64,000 nucleotides of DNA from Tautonia sociabilis. Its GTDB lineage: Bacteria; Planctomycetota; Planctomycetia; Isosphaerales; Isosphaeraceae. The notes under the pieces were generated by a model. It was given only the letters and a program-made list of their open reading frames with translations, was not told where the DNA came from and searched no databases. The stretch spans positions 1 through 64,000 of the forward strand of contig NZ_RYZH01000005.1 of the NCBI RefSeq assembly GCF_003977685.1, in the 5' to 3' direction. Position 1 is the first letter of the stretch. The number at the start of each line of letters is the position of its first letter. The translations under genes were made by a program, and so were the position numbers. Positions 55,231 through 64,000 of the stretch are shown here, piece by piece.

Positions 55231-55264
55231 TCGGTTCGGTTCGGTTCGGTTCGGTTCGATTCGA
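55225..55264. repeat. Pentanucleotide repeat (TTCGG)x6 (TTCGA)x2
   Basis: Six perfect TTCGG units followed by two TTCGA units, starting within the right arm of the terminator hairpin. It looks like polymerase slippage seeded by the hairpin. Confidence 0.95.
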
Positions 55265-55289
55265 TCGCCCGGCTCGGCGGGCCCGGCGC

Positions 55290-56240
55290 TCAGTTCATCT
55301 CGGGCTCGAGCGGACCGGCCAGCTCCTTCAGGAAGAACAGCCGGCCGGGGAGCGTGGGCATGAACGAGCTGGGGACCCACGGGTCCGGCCCGTATCGCAG
55401 GGTCATCCACAGGCTGGTCCCCTGCCACTGCATGCCGCGCCCGAGGACGCCGTCAGCGCCGCCGATGATCCGGTCGGCCTGGAGGAACAGGCCGGGACCG
55501 ATCGTGTTGGCGAAGGCGGGGACGAGCGTCGTCCGGCTCTTGAAGCTGGTGATCGCGTTCTGCTCGATCGTCAGCGGGTGGAGCCGGGCGCCGATGCGGT
55601 GAGTCTGGGCCTTCCAGGAGTCGACGCCGTCGAACTCGGCGGCGAAGTGGGGCTCCCAGAAGGCGATGTGGCAGACCCGGCCGATGCCGAAGATGACGAC
55701 CAGTTCCGCTCCCCCCTTCTTCAGTTCGGCGATGCGATCGCCGTACTCGGGCAGACGATCCGACGTGGCGAACCAGCGCCGCTGCTTCGGCACGCTCGCC
55801 GACCCGAGCGGGCCGTAGAAGGCCGACTCCATCGCGTTGGTGAACGCCCCGGGGTCGTTCCCCGGCAGGGTGTTTCCCTGGGCATCGGACCACTCGTCCA
55901 TGTTGAAGCCATGGCAGTGGTCGGCGGAGACGCCCCACTCCTTCAGGAAGTAGACGGCCCAGCGGTACATCCCCATCGGGCCGACCGGCAGGATCATCGC
56001 CAGCTCCCTCCCCTCCTGCCGGGAGCGACGGATCGCCTGGGCGATCTCGTGCCCCATCATCACGTCGAAGTCCTCGACCGAGGCGCAGGGGACCGGCTCG
56101 AAGCCGTCGTTCCAGAACGGCTGTCGCTCGGTGACGGACCCGGGAGGGTTCGAGCAGCAGGCGTCGATCTTCGAGAGGTCCCAGCCGGAGGGCAGGAAAC
56201 CCTCCATCATCGACCCCTTGAATGTCGTCAGCAGGTTCAT
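55290..56240 (-). CDS. NagB-like (glucosamine-6-phosphate isomerase fold) protein with altered active site
   Basis: A 316-residue protein of the NagB/6PGL superfamily. Sugar-phosphate loop: [15 protein letters not shown]. The proton-transfer Asp is kept in [10 protein letters not shown]. The next motif, GxGxDGHIAFNEP in NagB, reads [13 protein letters not shown]: Asp141 is Val, Gly142 is Cys and Asn147 is Trp, while His143 and Glu148 remain. It may act on another sugar phosphate or lack deaminase activity. The ATG at 56240 has GGAG upstream. It is 55 bases downstream of the giant dehydrogenase gene on the same strand and possibly co-transcribed. Confidence 0.75.
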   Translation of the reverse strand: MNLLTTFKGSMMEGFLPSGWDLSKIDACCSNPPGSVTERQPFWNDGFEPVPCASVEDFDVMMGHEIAQAIRRSRQEGRELAMILPVGPMGMYRWAVYFLKEWGVSADHCHGFNMDEWSDAQGNTLPGNDPGAFTNAMESAFYGPLGSASVPKQRRWFATSDRLPEYGDRIAELKKGGAELVVIFGIGRVCHIAFWEPHFAAEFDGVDSWKAQTHRIGARLHPLTIEQNAITSFKSRTTLVPAFANTIGPGLFLQADRIIGGADGVLGRGMQWQGTSLWMTLRYGPDPWVPSSFMPTLPGRLFFLKELAGPLEPEMN

Positions 56241-56295
56241 GTCGGGGGGGCTCCGGGGTTGCGGGGGCGGGCGGTCGAGAGGAGGGGAGGACGGG

Positions 56296-59200
56296 TCATT
56301 CCTCGTCGGTCGATCGGGCACCGGTGCCAGCCGGGGAGGAAGCGTCGCCGATCGGCTCGAGGACGAGGTTGCGGAAGCGGACCTCCATCGGCCCGCCGGC
56401 GTGCAGTTGCAGGGCGAAGACGCCGCGACGGGCCCCCTCGGGGTCGTCCAGGTCGACGCACCTCTTCCCGTTGAGGAACGTCTGGATCTTCGACCCTCGG
56501 GCCACGATCTCGTAGGAGTTCCACTGGCCGGGCTTCACGTGCGGTTCGCCGGACTCGTCCCAGAGCAGCCCGCGCCCGAGTTCCTCGTAGAGCTTGCCCC
56601 ACCAGCCGGCGCCGATGTCGGCCTGGTAGCCCTTCACCTCGCCATCGGGCATCGGCTCGCTGCGGAACTGGATGCCGCTGTTCTCGGAGTTCGGGGAGAG
56701 CATCACCTCCAGTTGGAGGCGGAAATCGGTGGCGACCAGCTCGCTCTTGAGGAACTCGTTGTGGTTGAGGCCGTTCGTCTGGCCGACGATCTCGCCGTTC
56801 TCGACCCTCCAGAGCTCGGGGTCGCCGATCCAGCCGGTCAAATCCTCGCCGTTGAAGAACATCGGCGCCGTGTCCTGGGTGAGCAGCACCGGCACCTGCG
56901 ACGGACTGGCAAGGTACGCGACCAGGGAGCGGATCTCATGGTCCGACAGATTCGCCCAGAGGTCGTCGGGCATCATCGACTGGTCGCTGAGCCGGCGTTC
57001 CTCGATCTCGTCGACGGGCAGCGTGATCGTCTCGTTCGCGGTGGCGAGGGTAATCGCGTTCTCATCCTCTCGCTTGATGATTCCGGTAAGAACCCGGCCG
57101 TCGACGGTGGCGACGAGGTGCGCCTGATAATCCTTGCCGATCAGCGCCGAGGGGTCGAGGACGTTCGAGAGAACGTAATCCAGGTCCGACCGATTCGATC
57201 CGGTCAGCTCGGGGCCGATGTCCCCCCCCTGATTGAACAGCTTATGACACTGGGCGCAAGTCTTGACGAAGACGGCCCGCCCGAGCGCGACGTCGGGCTC
57301 CGCCTCGGGAGCCGACGTGAGCATATTTTTGAATTGCGCGATCCGCTCGGCGCGATCGGCCGGGGTGTCCCGGACGGTGCCCCAGACCTCGGTGATTCTG
57401 GCCGTGACCTGCTCGTCGTCGAGGTTGCGGAGCTGTCGCACGATGTCGGCCGACAGGTCGGTGGCGGGCACCTTCCCCTGCCCCACGGCGTCGAGCAGCG
57501 CCCGGGCGGAGAAGGGGCGGGCGGCGAGCGTGTTCAGGGCGTCTCGACGCTCGGCGAGCGCCAGCCTCGGGTAGATCGCCAGGACCGATTCGGGCGTCTC
57601 CACGTCGTCGAAGTCGGCCAGCGCCCGGAGGGAGGCCCCGCGGACGGCGGGATCGTCGAGCAGGTGGCGAAGCTGTCCGGCGAGCCCGGGGGCTCGGGCC
57701 TTGCGCAGCGCCTCCAGGGCGTCGAGCCGGAGGGCGGCATCGGCGGAGCGGTCGGTGAGGACGTCGAGCAGGACCTCTCGGGCGGAGGAGTCGCCAAAGG
57801 TGAGCGCCAGCGCCGTGGCCCGGGAGCGGACGTCGGCGTTTCCGCCTTCGAGCAGTGACCGGAAGACGGCGGGCCAGTTCTCGGGCATCGTCACCTGGCG
57901 ACGGCCCTTGAGCGCGTCGAGCAGGCCGCCGAGAATGGTGACCTGCCCGGCGGTCGACTCGGCCTGGCCGAGCCCGTCGACCAGCAGCGCGAGCGCCTCG
58001 TCGGTGCCGATGGCCCCGATTCGCCTCACGGTGTACTCCAGCAGCCCCGGAATTGGCGACGACGACGCCAGGGCGAGCGCCCGGCCGGGCTCGGCGCCGG
58101 CCTTCGGCTCCAGGGCATACCAGTCCATCAGCGGGAGGTTGTGATCCTCCGCGTCCTCGGCGTGCGCCACAAGCCCTTCGAGGATCGCCCAGCTCGCCGA
58201 CGACTCGGCCGGCATGCGCTGCAGGGCCGAGGCCAGCGCGAGGCGCACGACCGGAGACGGGTCGGCCTTGGCCAGCTCGGCAAAGCGGGCGAGCTCGGAG
58301 TCGGCGGCCTCGCCGTCTTCCATCGCCAGGCGGATCGTCCAGGAGCGGACGTTGGGCTCCGCATCCGAGAGCCCCTGCCGGATCTCGTCTGAGTTCACGC
58401 CTCCCGTCACATGGAGGGCCCACAGGGCCCGAAGTCGCTGGACGGGCTCGGGGGCGAGGCGGAGGAAGGACGCGAGGAGGAATCGGGTGTCATCCTCGAC
58501 CTCCGGCCCGCGTTCGGCGAGGCGTCGGAGGGCATGCTGAGAATGCCAGGCGTTCCGGGACGCGACGGCGACGACGGCAAGGGTGCGGTCGTCCGCCCGC
58601 CGGAGGTCGTCGATCTGGGAGGCGAACTCCTCGGGAGAGACGCCGTCGGGGAGCCCCGCGCGACGGGCCAACGCGTCGAGCAGCCGACGCGCCGAGTCGA
58701 CGATCGGCTCGCCGCCGGAGCTCGGACGCTCGAATGCAATCTTGTAGACACGTCCCTTATTCTTGTCGTGGATGCTCGCATCGGGGACGTGGCACTGCTG
58801 GAGGTCGTACCAGTCGATCATCCAGACGTTGCCGTCGGGGCCGTGCTTCAGGGCGAGGATCTGGGAGGCGCGATCGTTGGCCAGGAGGAAGTCGGGGGCG
58901 TGGCGGCCGACGAAGCCGGAGCCGGAGGGCTGGGCGAGGTCCCGGTTGAGCCGGGCGCCGTGGATGTTGTTCATCAGGAGCGAGCCGCGGTACTCCTCGG
59001 GCCAGGCGTCCCCCTGGTAGATGAGCAGGCCGGAGTGGGCATGGCCGCCGCCGGCGGAGTCGGAGCGGTCGTTGCCGCCGTGGGGAGTGAGGCCGACGTA
59101 GTGGACGTGGTCGGCAATCGTCTTGATATCGTTGTACGTGTGCGGGTTGAAGTGCTGCCCGGCCTGGCGCTGGAAGCGACCGCCCTGGACCATGTGGTAC

Positions 59201-60498
59201 AGGTGGGGGATGACGCAGGCCTCGATGAAGCAGTTGCCGAACTCGTCGAAGTCGACGCCCCAGGGGTTGCTGGTGCCGTGGGCGAAGACCTCGAACTCGT
59301 GGCGGGTGGGGTGGTAGCGCCAGACGCCGGCGTTGATGGGGATGCGTTCCTCGTCGGGCGTGCCTGGCTTGCCGACCCGGGAGTGGGTGAAGACGCCGTG
59401 GCAGCCGTAGAGCCACCCGTCAGGTCCCCAGGTGAAGCTGTTGAGCGTCTCGTGGGTGTCCTGGAGGCCCCAGCCGTCGAGCAGAACGACGGGGGCGCCG
59501 TCGGGTTCGTCGTCGCCGTCCGTGTCGGGGATGAACAGCAGCTCGGGAGCCGCCCCGACCCAGACGCCGCCGAAGCCGAGTTCCAGGCCGGTCGCCATGT
59601 TCAGGCCTTCATAGAAGACCTTGCGGGAGTCGAAGCGGCCGTCGTGGTCCTCGTCCTCGAAGATGAGGATGCGATCGGTCCCCTCCCCCTCCGGGGCGCG
59701 GAAGGGGTAGGTGTGATTCTCCAGGACCCAGACGCGGCCTCGGTCGTCGATCGCCAGGGCGATCGGCCGCACCACGTCCGGCTCACCGGCGGCGAGGATC
59801 ACGCGGAAGCCCTCGGGAACGGTCATCGCGGCGGCGGCCTCCTCGGGGGAGAGGCCGGCGTGAGCGTAGGAGTCGCGCGGGGGGAGCGGCGCTCGGGAGG
59901 GGATGTCGGGCTTCTCGGGATGGAAGCGGAAGTCGTCGAAGTTGAGATGGCCCCAGCCGCCGGACACCTCGTCGACCAGCCGGATCTGGAGGGTGTCGCC
60001 GACGAACGGGGACAGGTCAACGACCACCCGGCTCATGTTCTCGACATTCTCGCCCGTCGCCTCGGCGATGACGATGTTCGAGTCGGCCAGCACCAGCTCG
60101 ACGCAGGTTCTCCGGTGCGCACCGCCGCCGACGAGAAAGCTAGCGAAGGGGTGGGTGACCTTGAAGGGCACGGAGGTCAGCGTGCCTTTCGGCGCGTCCC
60201 CCTTGCGCTCGAAGCTGCCGACCCAGTAGGACCCGGTGTGGTTACTCTTCATGTCCGAGCGGCGGGAGGCGACGGTGTCTCCCTCGATCGGCTGGTCGCG
60301 GAAGGCCTCCCCCTCCGAGGTCCAGTCGGCCAGGGTGCCGGCCTCGAAGTCGAGGTTGAGCGTTCGCCCCGATTCGTCCGTCGGCACGACGCCACCGGGA
60401 TCCTGGGCCCGGGCCCGCGTGCCGGCGAGGGAGGGGAAGAGGCCGCCCGGGATCGCGGCGGCGAGGATCGCGACGACGGCGAGGTGGTTCGACCTCAT
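56296..60498 (-). CDS. PVC-type membrane-bound dehydrogenase with HEAT, haem c and DUF1080 domains
   Basis: A 1400-residue exported protein. Order: signal peptide (residues 5-31); a jelly-roll-like domain (40-195); a PVC-type dehydrogenase beta-propeller (about 230-600), with [22 protein letters not shown] and [16 protein letters not shown]-like repeats (about 620-1040); a haem c domain ([23 protein letters not shown], about 1085); and a C-terminal DUF1080/3-keto-disaccharide hydrolase domain (FNGEDLTGW, 1190-1390). It would oxidise or bind sugars in the periplasm and pass electrons through the haem; the hydrolase domain points to keto-sugar polymers. The ATG at 60498 begins the signal peptide. 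A promoter candidate lies at 60554-60582. The NagB-like gene follows. Confidence 0.9.
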   Translation of the reverse strand: MRSNHLAVVAILAAAIPGGLFPSLAGTRARAQDPGGVVPTDESGRTLNLDFEAGTLADWTSEGEAFRDQPIEGDTVASRRSDMKSNHTGSYWVGSFERKGDAPKGTLTSVPFKVTHPFASFLVGGGAHRRTCVELVLADSNIVIAEATGENVENMSRVVVDLSPFVGDTLQIRLVDEVSGGWGHLNFDDFRFHPEKPDIPSRAPLPPRDSYAHAGLSPEEAAAAMTVPEGFRVILAAGEPDVVRPIALAIDDRGRVWVLENHTYPFRAPEGEGTDRILIFEDEDHDGRFDSRKVFYEGLNMATGLELGFGGVWVGAAPELLFIPDTDGDDEPDGAPVVLLDGWGLQDTHETLNSFTWGPDGWLYGCHGVFTHSRVGKPGTPDEERIPINAGVWRYHPTRHEFEVFAHGTSNPWGVDFDEFGNCFIEACVIPHLYHMVQGGRFQRQAGQHFNPHTYNDIKTIADHVHYVGLTPHGGNDRSDSAGGGHAHSGLLIYQGDAWPEEYRGSLLMNNIHGARLNRDLAQPSGSGFVGRHAPDFLLANDRASQILALKHGPDGNVWMIDWYDLQQCHVPDASIHDKNKGRVYKIAFERPSSGGEPIVDSARRLLDALARRAGLPDGVSPEEFASQIDDLRRADDRTLAVVAVASRNAWHSQHALRRLAERGPEVEDDTRFLLASFLRLAPEPVQRLRALWALHVTGGVNSDEIRQGLSDAEPNVRSWTIRLAMEDGEAADSELARFAELAKADPSPVVRLALASALQRMPAESSASWAILEGLVAHAEDAEDHNLPLMDWYALEPKAGAEPGRALALASSSPIPGLLEYTVRRIGAIGTDEALALLVDGLGQAESTAGQVTILGGLLDALKGRRQVTMPENWPAVFRSLLEGGNADVRSRATALALTFGDSSAREVLLDVLTDRSADAALRLDALEALRKARAPGLAGQLRHLLDDPAVRGASLRALADFDDVETPESVLAIYPRLALAERRDALNTLAARPFSARALLDAVGQGKVPATDLSADIVRQLRNLDDEQVTARITEVWGTVRDTPADRAERIAQFKNMLTSAPEAEPDVALGRAVFVKTCAQCHKLFNQGGDIGPELTGSNRSDLDYVLSNVLDPSALIGKDYQAHLVATVDGRVLTGIIKREDENAITLATANETITLPVDEIEERRLSDQSMMPDDLWANLSDHEIRSLVAYLASPSQVPVLLTQDTAPMFFNGEDLTGWIGDPELWRVENGEIVGQTNGLNHNEFLKSELVATDFRLQLEVMLSPNSENSGIQFRSEPMPDGEVKGYQADIGAGWWGKLYEELGRGLLWDESGEPHVKPGQWNSYEIVARGSKIQTFLNGKRCVDLDDPEGARRGVFALQLHAGGPMEVRFRNLVLEPIGDASSPAGTGARSTDEE

Positions 60499-60553
60499 GG
60501 CGCGTCTCTCTCGGGTGTCGGGGCGTCGGTGCTCGGCCTGGCGGGATCGGTTC

Positions 60554-60582
60554 ACCATACCAGGCGCCCCGGCCCCGCTCAA
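60554..60582 (-). promoter_or_regulatory. Candidate promoter for the giant dehydrogenase gene
   Basis: On the minus strand TTGAGC (-35, 4 of 6) and TATGGT (-10, 4 of 6) are 17 bases apart. The predicted start is about 50 bases before the ATG at 60498. Confidence 0.4.
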
Positions 60583-60617
60583 TCAACCCCCCCCTCCCGC
60601 CAGCCTCCCGACGCGCC

Positions 60618-60646
60618 TTGCCCCCCGGCCGACCCGGATGGACAAT
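60618..60646 (+). promoter_or_regulatory. Candidate promoter for the prenyltransferase-repeat gene
   Basis: TTGCCC (-35) and GACAAT (-10, 4 of 6) with a 17-base spacer, the same arrangement as the promoter at 40437. The predicted start is about 80 bases before the ATG at 60733. Confidence 0.4.
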
Positions 60647-60732
60647 CAAGCAATCGAGCGGAGCGCCCCGGCGGCATTCGTCCGCGAGTGGACCTCGAAG
60701 TTCGGATGCCTGATTCAATGGAGGGACCAATC

Positions 60733-61767
60733 ATGACGGCGTGGCGGATCGCGCTCGGGATCGCCCTGGCCTCGCTCCCGATGGGCCGCTGCTGGGCCGA
60801 CGACGGCCCGCCGCCGGAGGCGATCCGGGGCGCGGTCGAGCGCGGCCTGATCCGGATCGAGCAGGCGGCCCGGAACTACCCCGACCACCGCGACTGCTTC
60901 TCCTGCCACCACCAGACCCTGCCCGCGATGGCGATGGCGGCCGCCGATCGGGCCGGATTCGAGGTCGATCGGGACCTGCTTGCCGAGATCATCGAATTCT
61001 CGGCCGAATCCTTCCAGGTTCGGATCGAATCTCTGCGGGACGGGGCGGGGATCGGGGGCGGTTCGATGACGGTTGGCTACGGGCTCTGGGCCTTCCTGGA
61101 AGGTGATCGGACGCCGGACGCGCTGAGCGACGCCATGGCCGGGTTCCTGCTCAAGAACCAGCAAGCCTCCGGCCGCTGGTCGAGCAACTCCGGCCGCCCT
61201 CCGCTGGAGGGTTCGCACGTCATGTGCACCGCGCTGGCCGCTTACGGGCTCCGGGAGTTCGCTCCCCTGGCCTATCGATCCCTCTCGAAGGAGGCGATCG
61301 CGAAGGCGAACGCCTGGCTCCTCTCGGTCGAACCCGAGGACCAGGAAGACCGGGCCGCGAAGCTCTGGGGCCTCTGGCTGCTCGATGCGGACGACGAGGC
61401 GATCGCCGAGGCCCGCGCGGCCGTCCTCTCTGCCCAACGGGAGGATGGGGGCTGGGCCCAGCTCGACTCCCTGTCTAGCGACGCCTACGCCACCGGCCAG
61501 GCCCTCACGATCCTCTCTCGTACCGGCTTCCCGACCAACGACCCGGCCTACCGTCGCGGCCTCGCCTTCCTGGTCAACTCCCAGTGCGACGACGGATCCT
61601 GGTTTGTCCAGACCCGGGCCCGAGGATTCCAGACGCCGTTCGACAACGGGGACCCGCACGGCGAGTCCTCCTTCATCTCGGTCGCGGCCACCTGCTGGGC
61701 GGTTGCCGCTCTGGCCGAGGGAATCGATGCCAGGGCCGATCCCACGACGGAGGTGGGGGCGGATTGA
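60733..61767 (+). CDS. Exported prenyltransferase/squalene-cyclase-repeat protein with CxxCH
   Basis: A 344-residue secreted protein. After a signal peptide (residues 5-22) comes a haem c-type motif CFSCHHQTLPAMAM, then alpha-alpha repeats of the prenyltransferase/squalene-oxidase class, with QQASGRWSS, QREDGGWAQL, SDAYATGQAL and SQCDDGSWFV as the QW-like turns. The DxDD catalytic motif of true squalene-hopene cyclases is absent, so it is probably a binding or haem-using scaffold rather than a cyclase. GGAGG precedes the ATG at 60733 by seven bases. It is convergent with the heptahaem cytochrome gene. Confidence 0.8.
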   Translation: MTAWRIALGIALASLPMGRCWADDGPPPEAIRGAVERGLIRIEQAARNYPDHRDCFSCHHQTLPAMAMAAADRAGFEVDRDLLAEIIEFSAESFQVRIESLRDGAGIGGGSMTVGYGLWAFLEGDRTPDALSDAMAGFLLKNQQASGRWSSNSGRPPLEGSHVMCTALAAYGLREFAPLAYRSLSKEAIAKANAWLLSVEPEDQEDRAAKLWGLWLLDADDEAIAEARAAVLSAQREDGGWAQLDSLSSDAYATGQALTILSRTGFPTNDPAYRRGLAFLVNSQCDDGSWFVQTRARGFQTPFDNGDPHGESSFISVAATCWAVAALAEGIDARADPTTEVGAD

Positions 61768-61876
61768 ATCGCGGTTCCCTGGGCCGACACCCGTTCTCTT
61801 CCTGACACGATCGCCGTCGTCCCTCTCCGCTGCGCTCGGCGTCTCGCGTCGGGGAGGGAAGAGACCGCTTCCCGGA

Positions 61877-63118
61877 TCAGTGCGATGGCGGATCGGAGCC
61901 GTCTCCCGTCGCCCCGAGGACCTCGTCTCGGACTCGGATCCAGTGATCCGCGAAGAAGACCTTCTGCCCCGCGTCGACCCGAGGCATGTGGCAGGTCGTG
62001 CAATCGGTCGACGGTGACACCGGGCAGGAGACCTGGGTGGGATGGCTCGACTGGTGGCAGGAGAGGCAGGTGGTGTTGTAGGAGGAGGGGTCGGTCGAGG
62101 GGCGGTCGTGCGGATCGTGGCAGGTGGTGCAGCTCATCGCCCCATCGCTCTCGGTGAAGCAGCGAGACTGCATCAGCCCCACGGGCTGGAAGCGGGCGAG
62201 CTCGATATTGTCGGGCCGGAGCGCTCCCGGGGGTGCCTGGGAGGGATGCCGGTGGCACTCGCCGCAGAGGAGCATCTGATCCTTGGCCGAGGCTCGCCCG
62301 GGCCCGAAGGGCATCGCCAGGGAGGTTGGGTCGGCCCCCCGACGGGCGGCCTCGGCGTGGGTCCGGCCGGGGCCGTGGCAGCGCTCGCAGGAGACGGTCG
62401 GGATCAGCGTCGCCAGATCGACGTGGCCGGCCTCCGAGGCGGAGGTCAAGGTCACGTGGCACTTCACGCAGTCGAACGAGTCCTCGTCCCGGAGCACCCG
62501 GCCCATCGCGTCGGTGCCCGGGGCGGTTTCGATCACCCCCTGCCCCGGCGTGATCCGGATCGAGCCGTCGGCGTAGTAGGTCAGCCGGTGCTCCCGGATG
62601 ACGAAGTCGTGGGGGTCGTCGTTCAGGACGCTGATGAAGGTCGTCGCGTGGTAGCCCGACCCGAGGGCGAAGTCGATCGGCAAGCGATCGACGCGGTCCC
62701 CGGCCTGCCGATCGACGGCAAGGCGGCCGTCGTCCAGCAGGAACCTCCAGGTGACGGCCGGCCGCTCCGGATCGGCAACCACCCGGCCATCGAGGCGGGC
62801 GGCCAGGGCGCGGTCACCGGCCCGGCGGAAGGTGCGGCTGTGACCGTGTCGCTCGTGGTAGACGGCGATGGACGGATGGCATTCGGCGCAGGCGTCCTCG
62901 CCGATGAACTCCTCGATCGCGAAACCCAAAGGGAGCGAGGCGGTGGCCCCCCTCCGTTCGTCGCCGTCTCCGTTCGCCCCCGGTTCCCGGGCGATCCACC
63001 AGAACAGACCCCCGAGCACGATCAGGCCGATCACCCCCAGGGCGATCGCCTCCCCGACCCCGGACGCCGCCCCCGTCGACGGCTGCTCGGCGTTGGACTC
63101 GCAATCGTGCGCGCTCAT
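61877..63118 (-). CDS. Membrane-anchored heptahaem cytochrome c
   Basis: A 413-residue multihaem cytochrome with one N-terminal helix (residues 23-42) as anchor and seven CxxCH sites: CAECH, CVKCH, CERCH, CGECH, CTTCH, CLSCH and CTTCH. Paired neighbouring haems ([19 protein letters not shown]) resemble the NapC/NrfB and cytochrome c554 class. The sequence [13 protein letters not shown] lies between the first two haems and [13 protein letters not shown] after the third. It likely moves electrons between the quinone pool and periplasmic acceptors. The ATG at 63118 starts the anchor; the long in-frame extension upstream is low-complexity. The proS gene is divergent upstream. Confidence 0.88.
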   Translation of the reverse strand: MSAHDCESNAEQPSTGAASGVGEAIALGVIGLIVLGGLFWWIAREPGANGDGDERRGATASLPLGFAIEEFIGEDACAECHPSIAVYHERHGHSRTFRRAGDRALAARLDGRVVADPERPAVTWRFLLDDGRLAVDRQAGDRVDRLPIDFALGSGYHATTFISVLNDDPHDFVIREHRLTYYADGSIRITPGQGVIETAPGTDAMGRVLRDEDSFDCVKCHVTLTSASEAGHVDLATLIPTVSCERCHGPGRTHAEAARRGADPTSLAMPFGPGRASAKDQMLLCGECHRHPSQAPPGALRPDNIELARFQPVGLMQSRCFTESDGAMSCTTCHDPHDRPSTDPSSYNTTCLSCHQSSHPTQVSCPVSPSTDCTTCHMPRVDAGQKVFFADHWIRVRDEVLGATGDGSDPPSH

Positions 63119-63396
63119 CAAAAGACCGCTCCGGCAGGATCGTCCGAAGGAGGACGGGGTCAAGTGTATCGGCCCGCCGAGGCCGCCGTCGATGTCTTCT
63201 TCCTCCCGGTGCCCTTCTGGTAGACTCGACGACCCGACGCCGATTGTCCCGCTCCCGTTCCACGGGAAACGCCGAAGGATCGGATCGGGCCCGGTCCAGC
63301 GCCACCTCCGCGCTCGACCGGCCTCCCGCCCCCCTCGGGGCGATCGTGAATCCGCCTGCGCAACGCAACGCAACGCAGCCACCGGGAGAGCGAGCC

Positions 63397-64000
63397 GTGC
63401 TCTGGTCGAACGCCCTGATCCCGACCCAGAAGGAGTCGCCGGCCGACGCCGTGGCCCCCAGCCACGTGCTGTTGCTCCGCGCCGGGATGATCCGGCAGCT
63501 CGGGGCGGGGACGTACACCTACCTCCCCCTCGGCCTCCGAGTCCTCCGGAAGGCCGAGCGCATCATCCGAGAGGAGATGGACGCCGCCGGCGCGCTCGAA
63601 TTGCTCATGCCGGCACTCCACCCCATTGAGCTCTGGGAGGAGTCCGGCCGCGTCGCGACCATGGGCGATGTGCTCATCAAGTTCGACCTCGGCGGCGACC
63701 GCAAGGTCTGCCTCGGCCCGACGCACGAGGAGGTCATCACCGACCTCGCCCGGTCATACATCACCTCCTACCGCCAGTTGCCGATCACCGCCTATCAGAT
63801 CCAGACCAAGTTCCGCAACGAGCCCCGCCCCCGGTTCGGCATCGTCCGGACCCGGGAGTTCCTGATGAAGGACGCTTATAGCTTCGGCGCCGACGTCGAG
63901 CAGCTCAACGCCAGTTACGACGCGATGTACGAGGCCTACTGTCGCATCTTCGACCGCTGCGGCTTGCCCTACGTCGCGGTCGAGGCCGAGAGCGGCCCCA
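63397..64000 (+). CDS. proS: Prolyl-tRNA synthetase, 5' part (cut by window edge)
   Basis: The first 201 codons of a bacterial-type class II prolyl-tRNA synthetase. From the GTG at 63397: [17 protein letters not shown], then motif 1 region [32 protein letters not shown], and motif 2 [25 protein letters not shown]. It charges tRNA-Pro. GGGAGAG lies seven bases before the GTG. The anticodon and editing domains are beyond the window. A short CAACG repeat lies about 30 bases before the start. Confidence 0.93.
   Translation, partial: MLWSNALIPTQKESPADAVAPSHVLLLRAGMIRQLGAGTYTYLPLGLRVLRKAERIIREEMDAAGALELLMPALHPIELWEESGRVATMGDVLIKFDLGGDRKVCLGPTHEEVITDLARSYITSYRQLPITAYQIQTKFRNEPRPRFGIVRTREFLMKDAYSFGADVEQLNASYDAMYEAYCRIFDRCGLPYVAVEAESGP

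Noticed and set aside
58411-60732. Long upstream extension of the prenyltransferase-repeat gene
   Set aside because: It runs antisense through the giant dehydrogenase and has no domain; a signal peptide and ribosome site mark the true start at 60733.
60733-61767. Squalene-hopene cyclase as identity
   Set aside because: Repeats are similar but the DxDD acid motif is missing and a haem c site and signal peptide are present.

Overview
The window is about 64 kb of GC-rich bacterial chromosome that reads as Planctomycetes, most likely the Isosphaeraceae (inference from gene content). The markers are a PVC-type small basic protein, a giant PVC-type dehydrogenase/HEAT/cytochrome c protein, a DUF1080 domain, several CxxCH proteins with planctomycete domain combinations, MoxR/DUF58 pairs, DUF4058, and very long hybrid histidine kinases. 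No rRNA, tRNA, CRISPR array or phage module was recognised. The only mobile-element trace is the N-terminus of an IS110-type transposase cut by the left edge.

Layout. 1-2.4 kb: IS110 fragment, then a MoxR ATPase and DUF58 pair (minus). 2.7-13.9 kb: signalling island (plus). A thioredoxin-fold protein, a 5-PAS hybrid histidine kinase with its own phosphotransfer domain, and a receiver-GGDEF diguanylate cyclase are chained by start/stop overlaps. After a 0.7 kb structured gap come a single-domain receiver and a second hybrid kinase whose membrane domain resembles the ethylene receptor. 14-18.6 kb: MacAB-type efflux operon with a Yip1-like membrane protein, and a small anchored protein. 19-22.6 kb (plus): FG-GAP protein, acyltransferase-like membrane protein, quinone oxidoreductase. 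22.7-29.4 kb: LarA-like protein, asparagine synthetase, DUF4058, GNAT, VOC, HpnH-like radical SAM, DUF202. 29.7-33.7 kb: glycosyltransferase, two-domain HMA protein, secreted methanethiol-oxidase-like protein and a 65-aa companion.

33.8-44.5 kb: galactokinase, phosphofructokinase, YjbQ, membrane dipeptidase, secreted dihaem cytochrome, HlyD-type adaptor, two membrane proteins, QueD. 44.6-51.4 kb: class IV aminotransferase with sulfotransferase, a degenerate M19-like protein coupled to an exported protein, a [2Fe-2S] ferredoxin, L33, a 40-aa zinc ribbon, a PLD-like nuclease/lipase, the PVC small basic protein and a carbinolamine-dehydratase-like protein. 51.5-64 kb: ZIP transporter, redoxin plus copper-monooxygenase-like haem protein, NagB-like protein, the 1400-aa dehydrogenase fusion, a CxxCH prenyltransferase-repeat protein, a heptahaem cytochrome, and the 5' part of proS.

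How the genes work together. The signalling island couples a redox-type protein to phosphorelay and c-di-GMP output. The right third is rich in exported haem and copper proteins, as expected for planctomycete periplasmic redox chemistry and polysaccharide turnover. Convergent gene ends often carry strong hairpins. Several intergenic regions contain sigma-70-like promoters of the form TTGCC-N17-NACAA. Most start codons were chosen from visible Shine-Dalgarno sequences or overlaps. All functions are by family recognition from sequence, without database searches.
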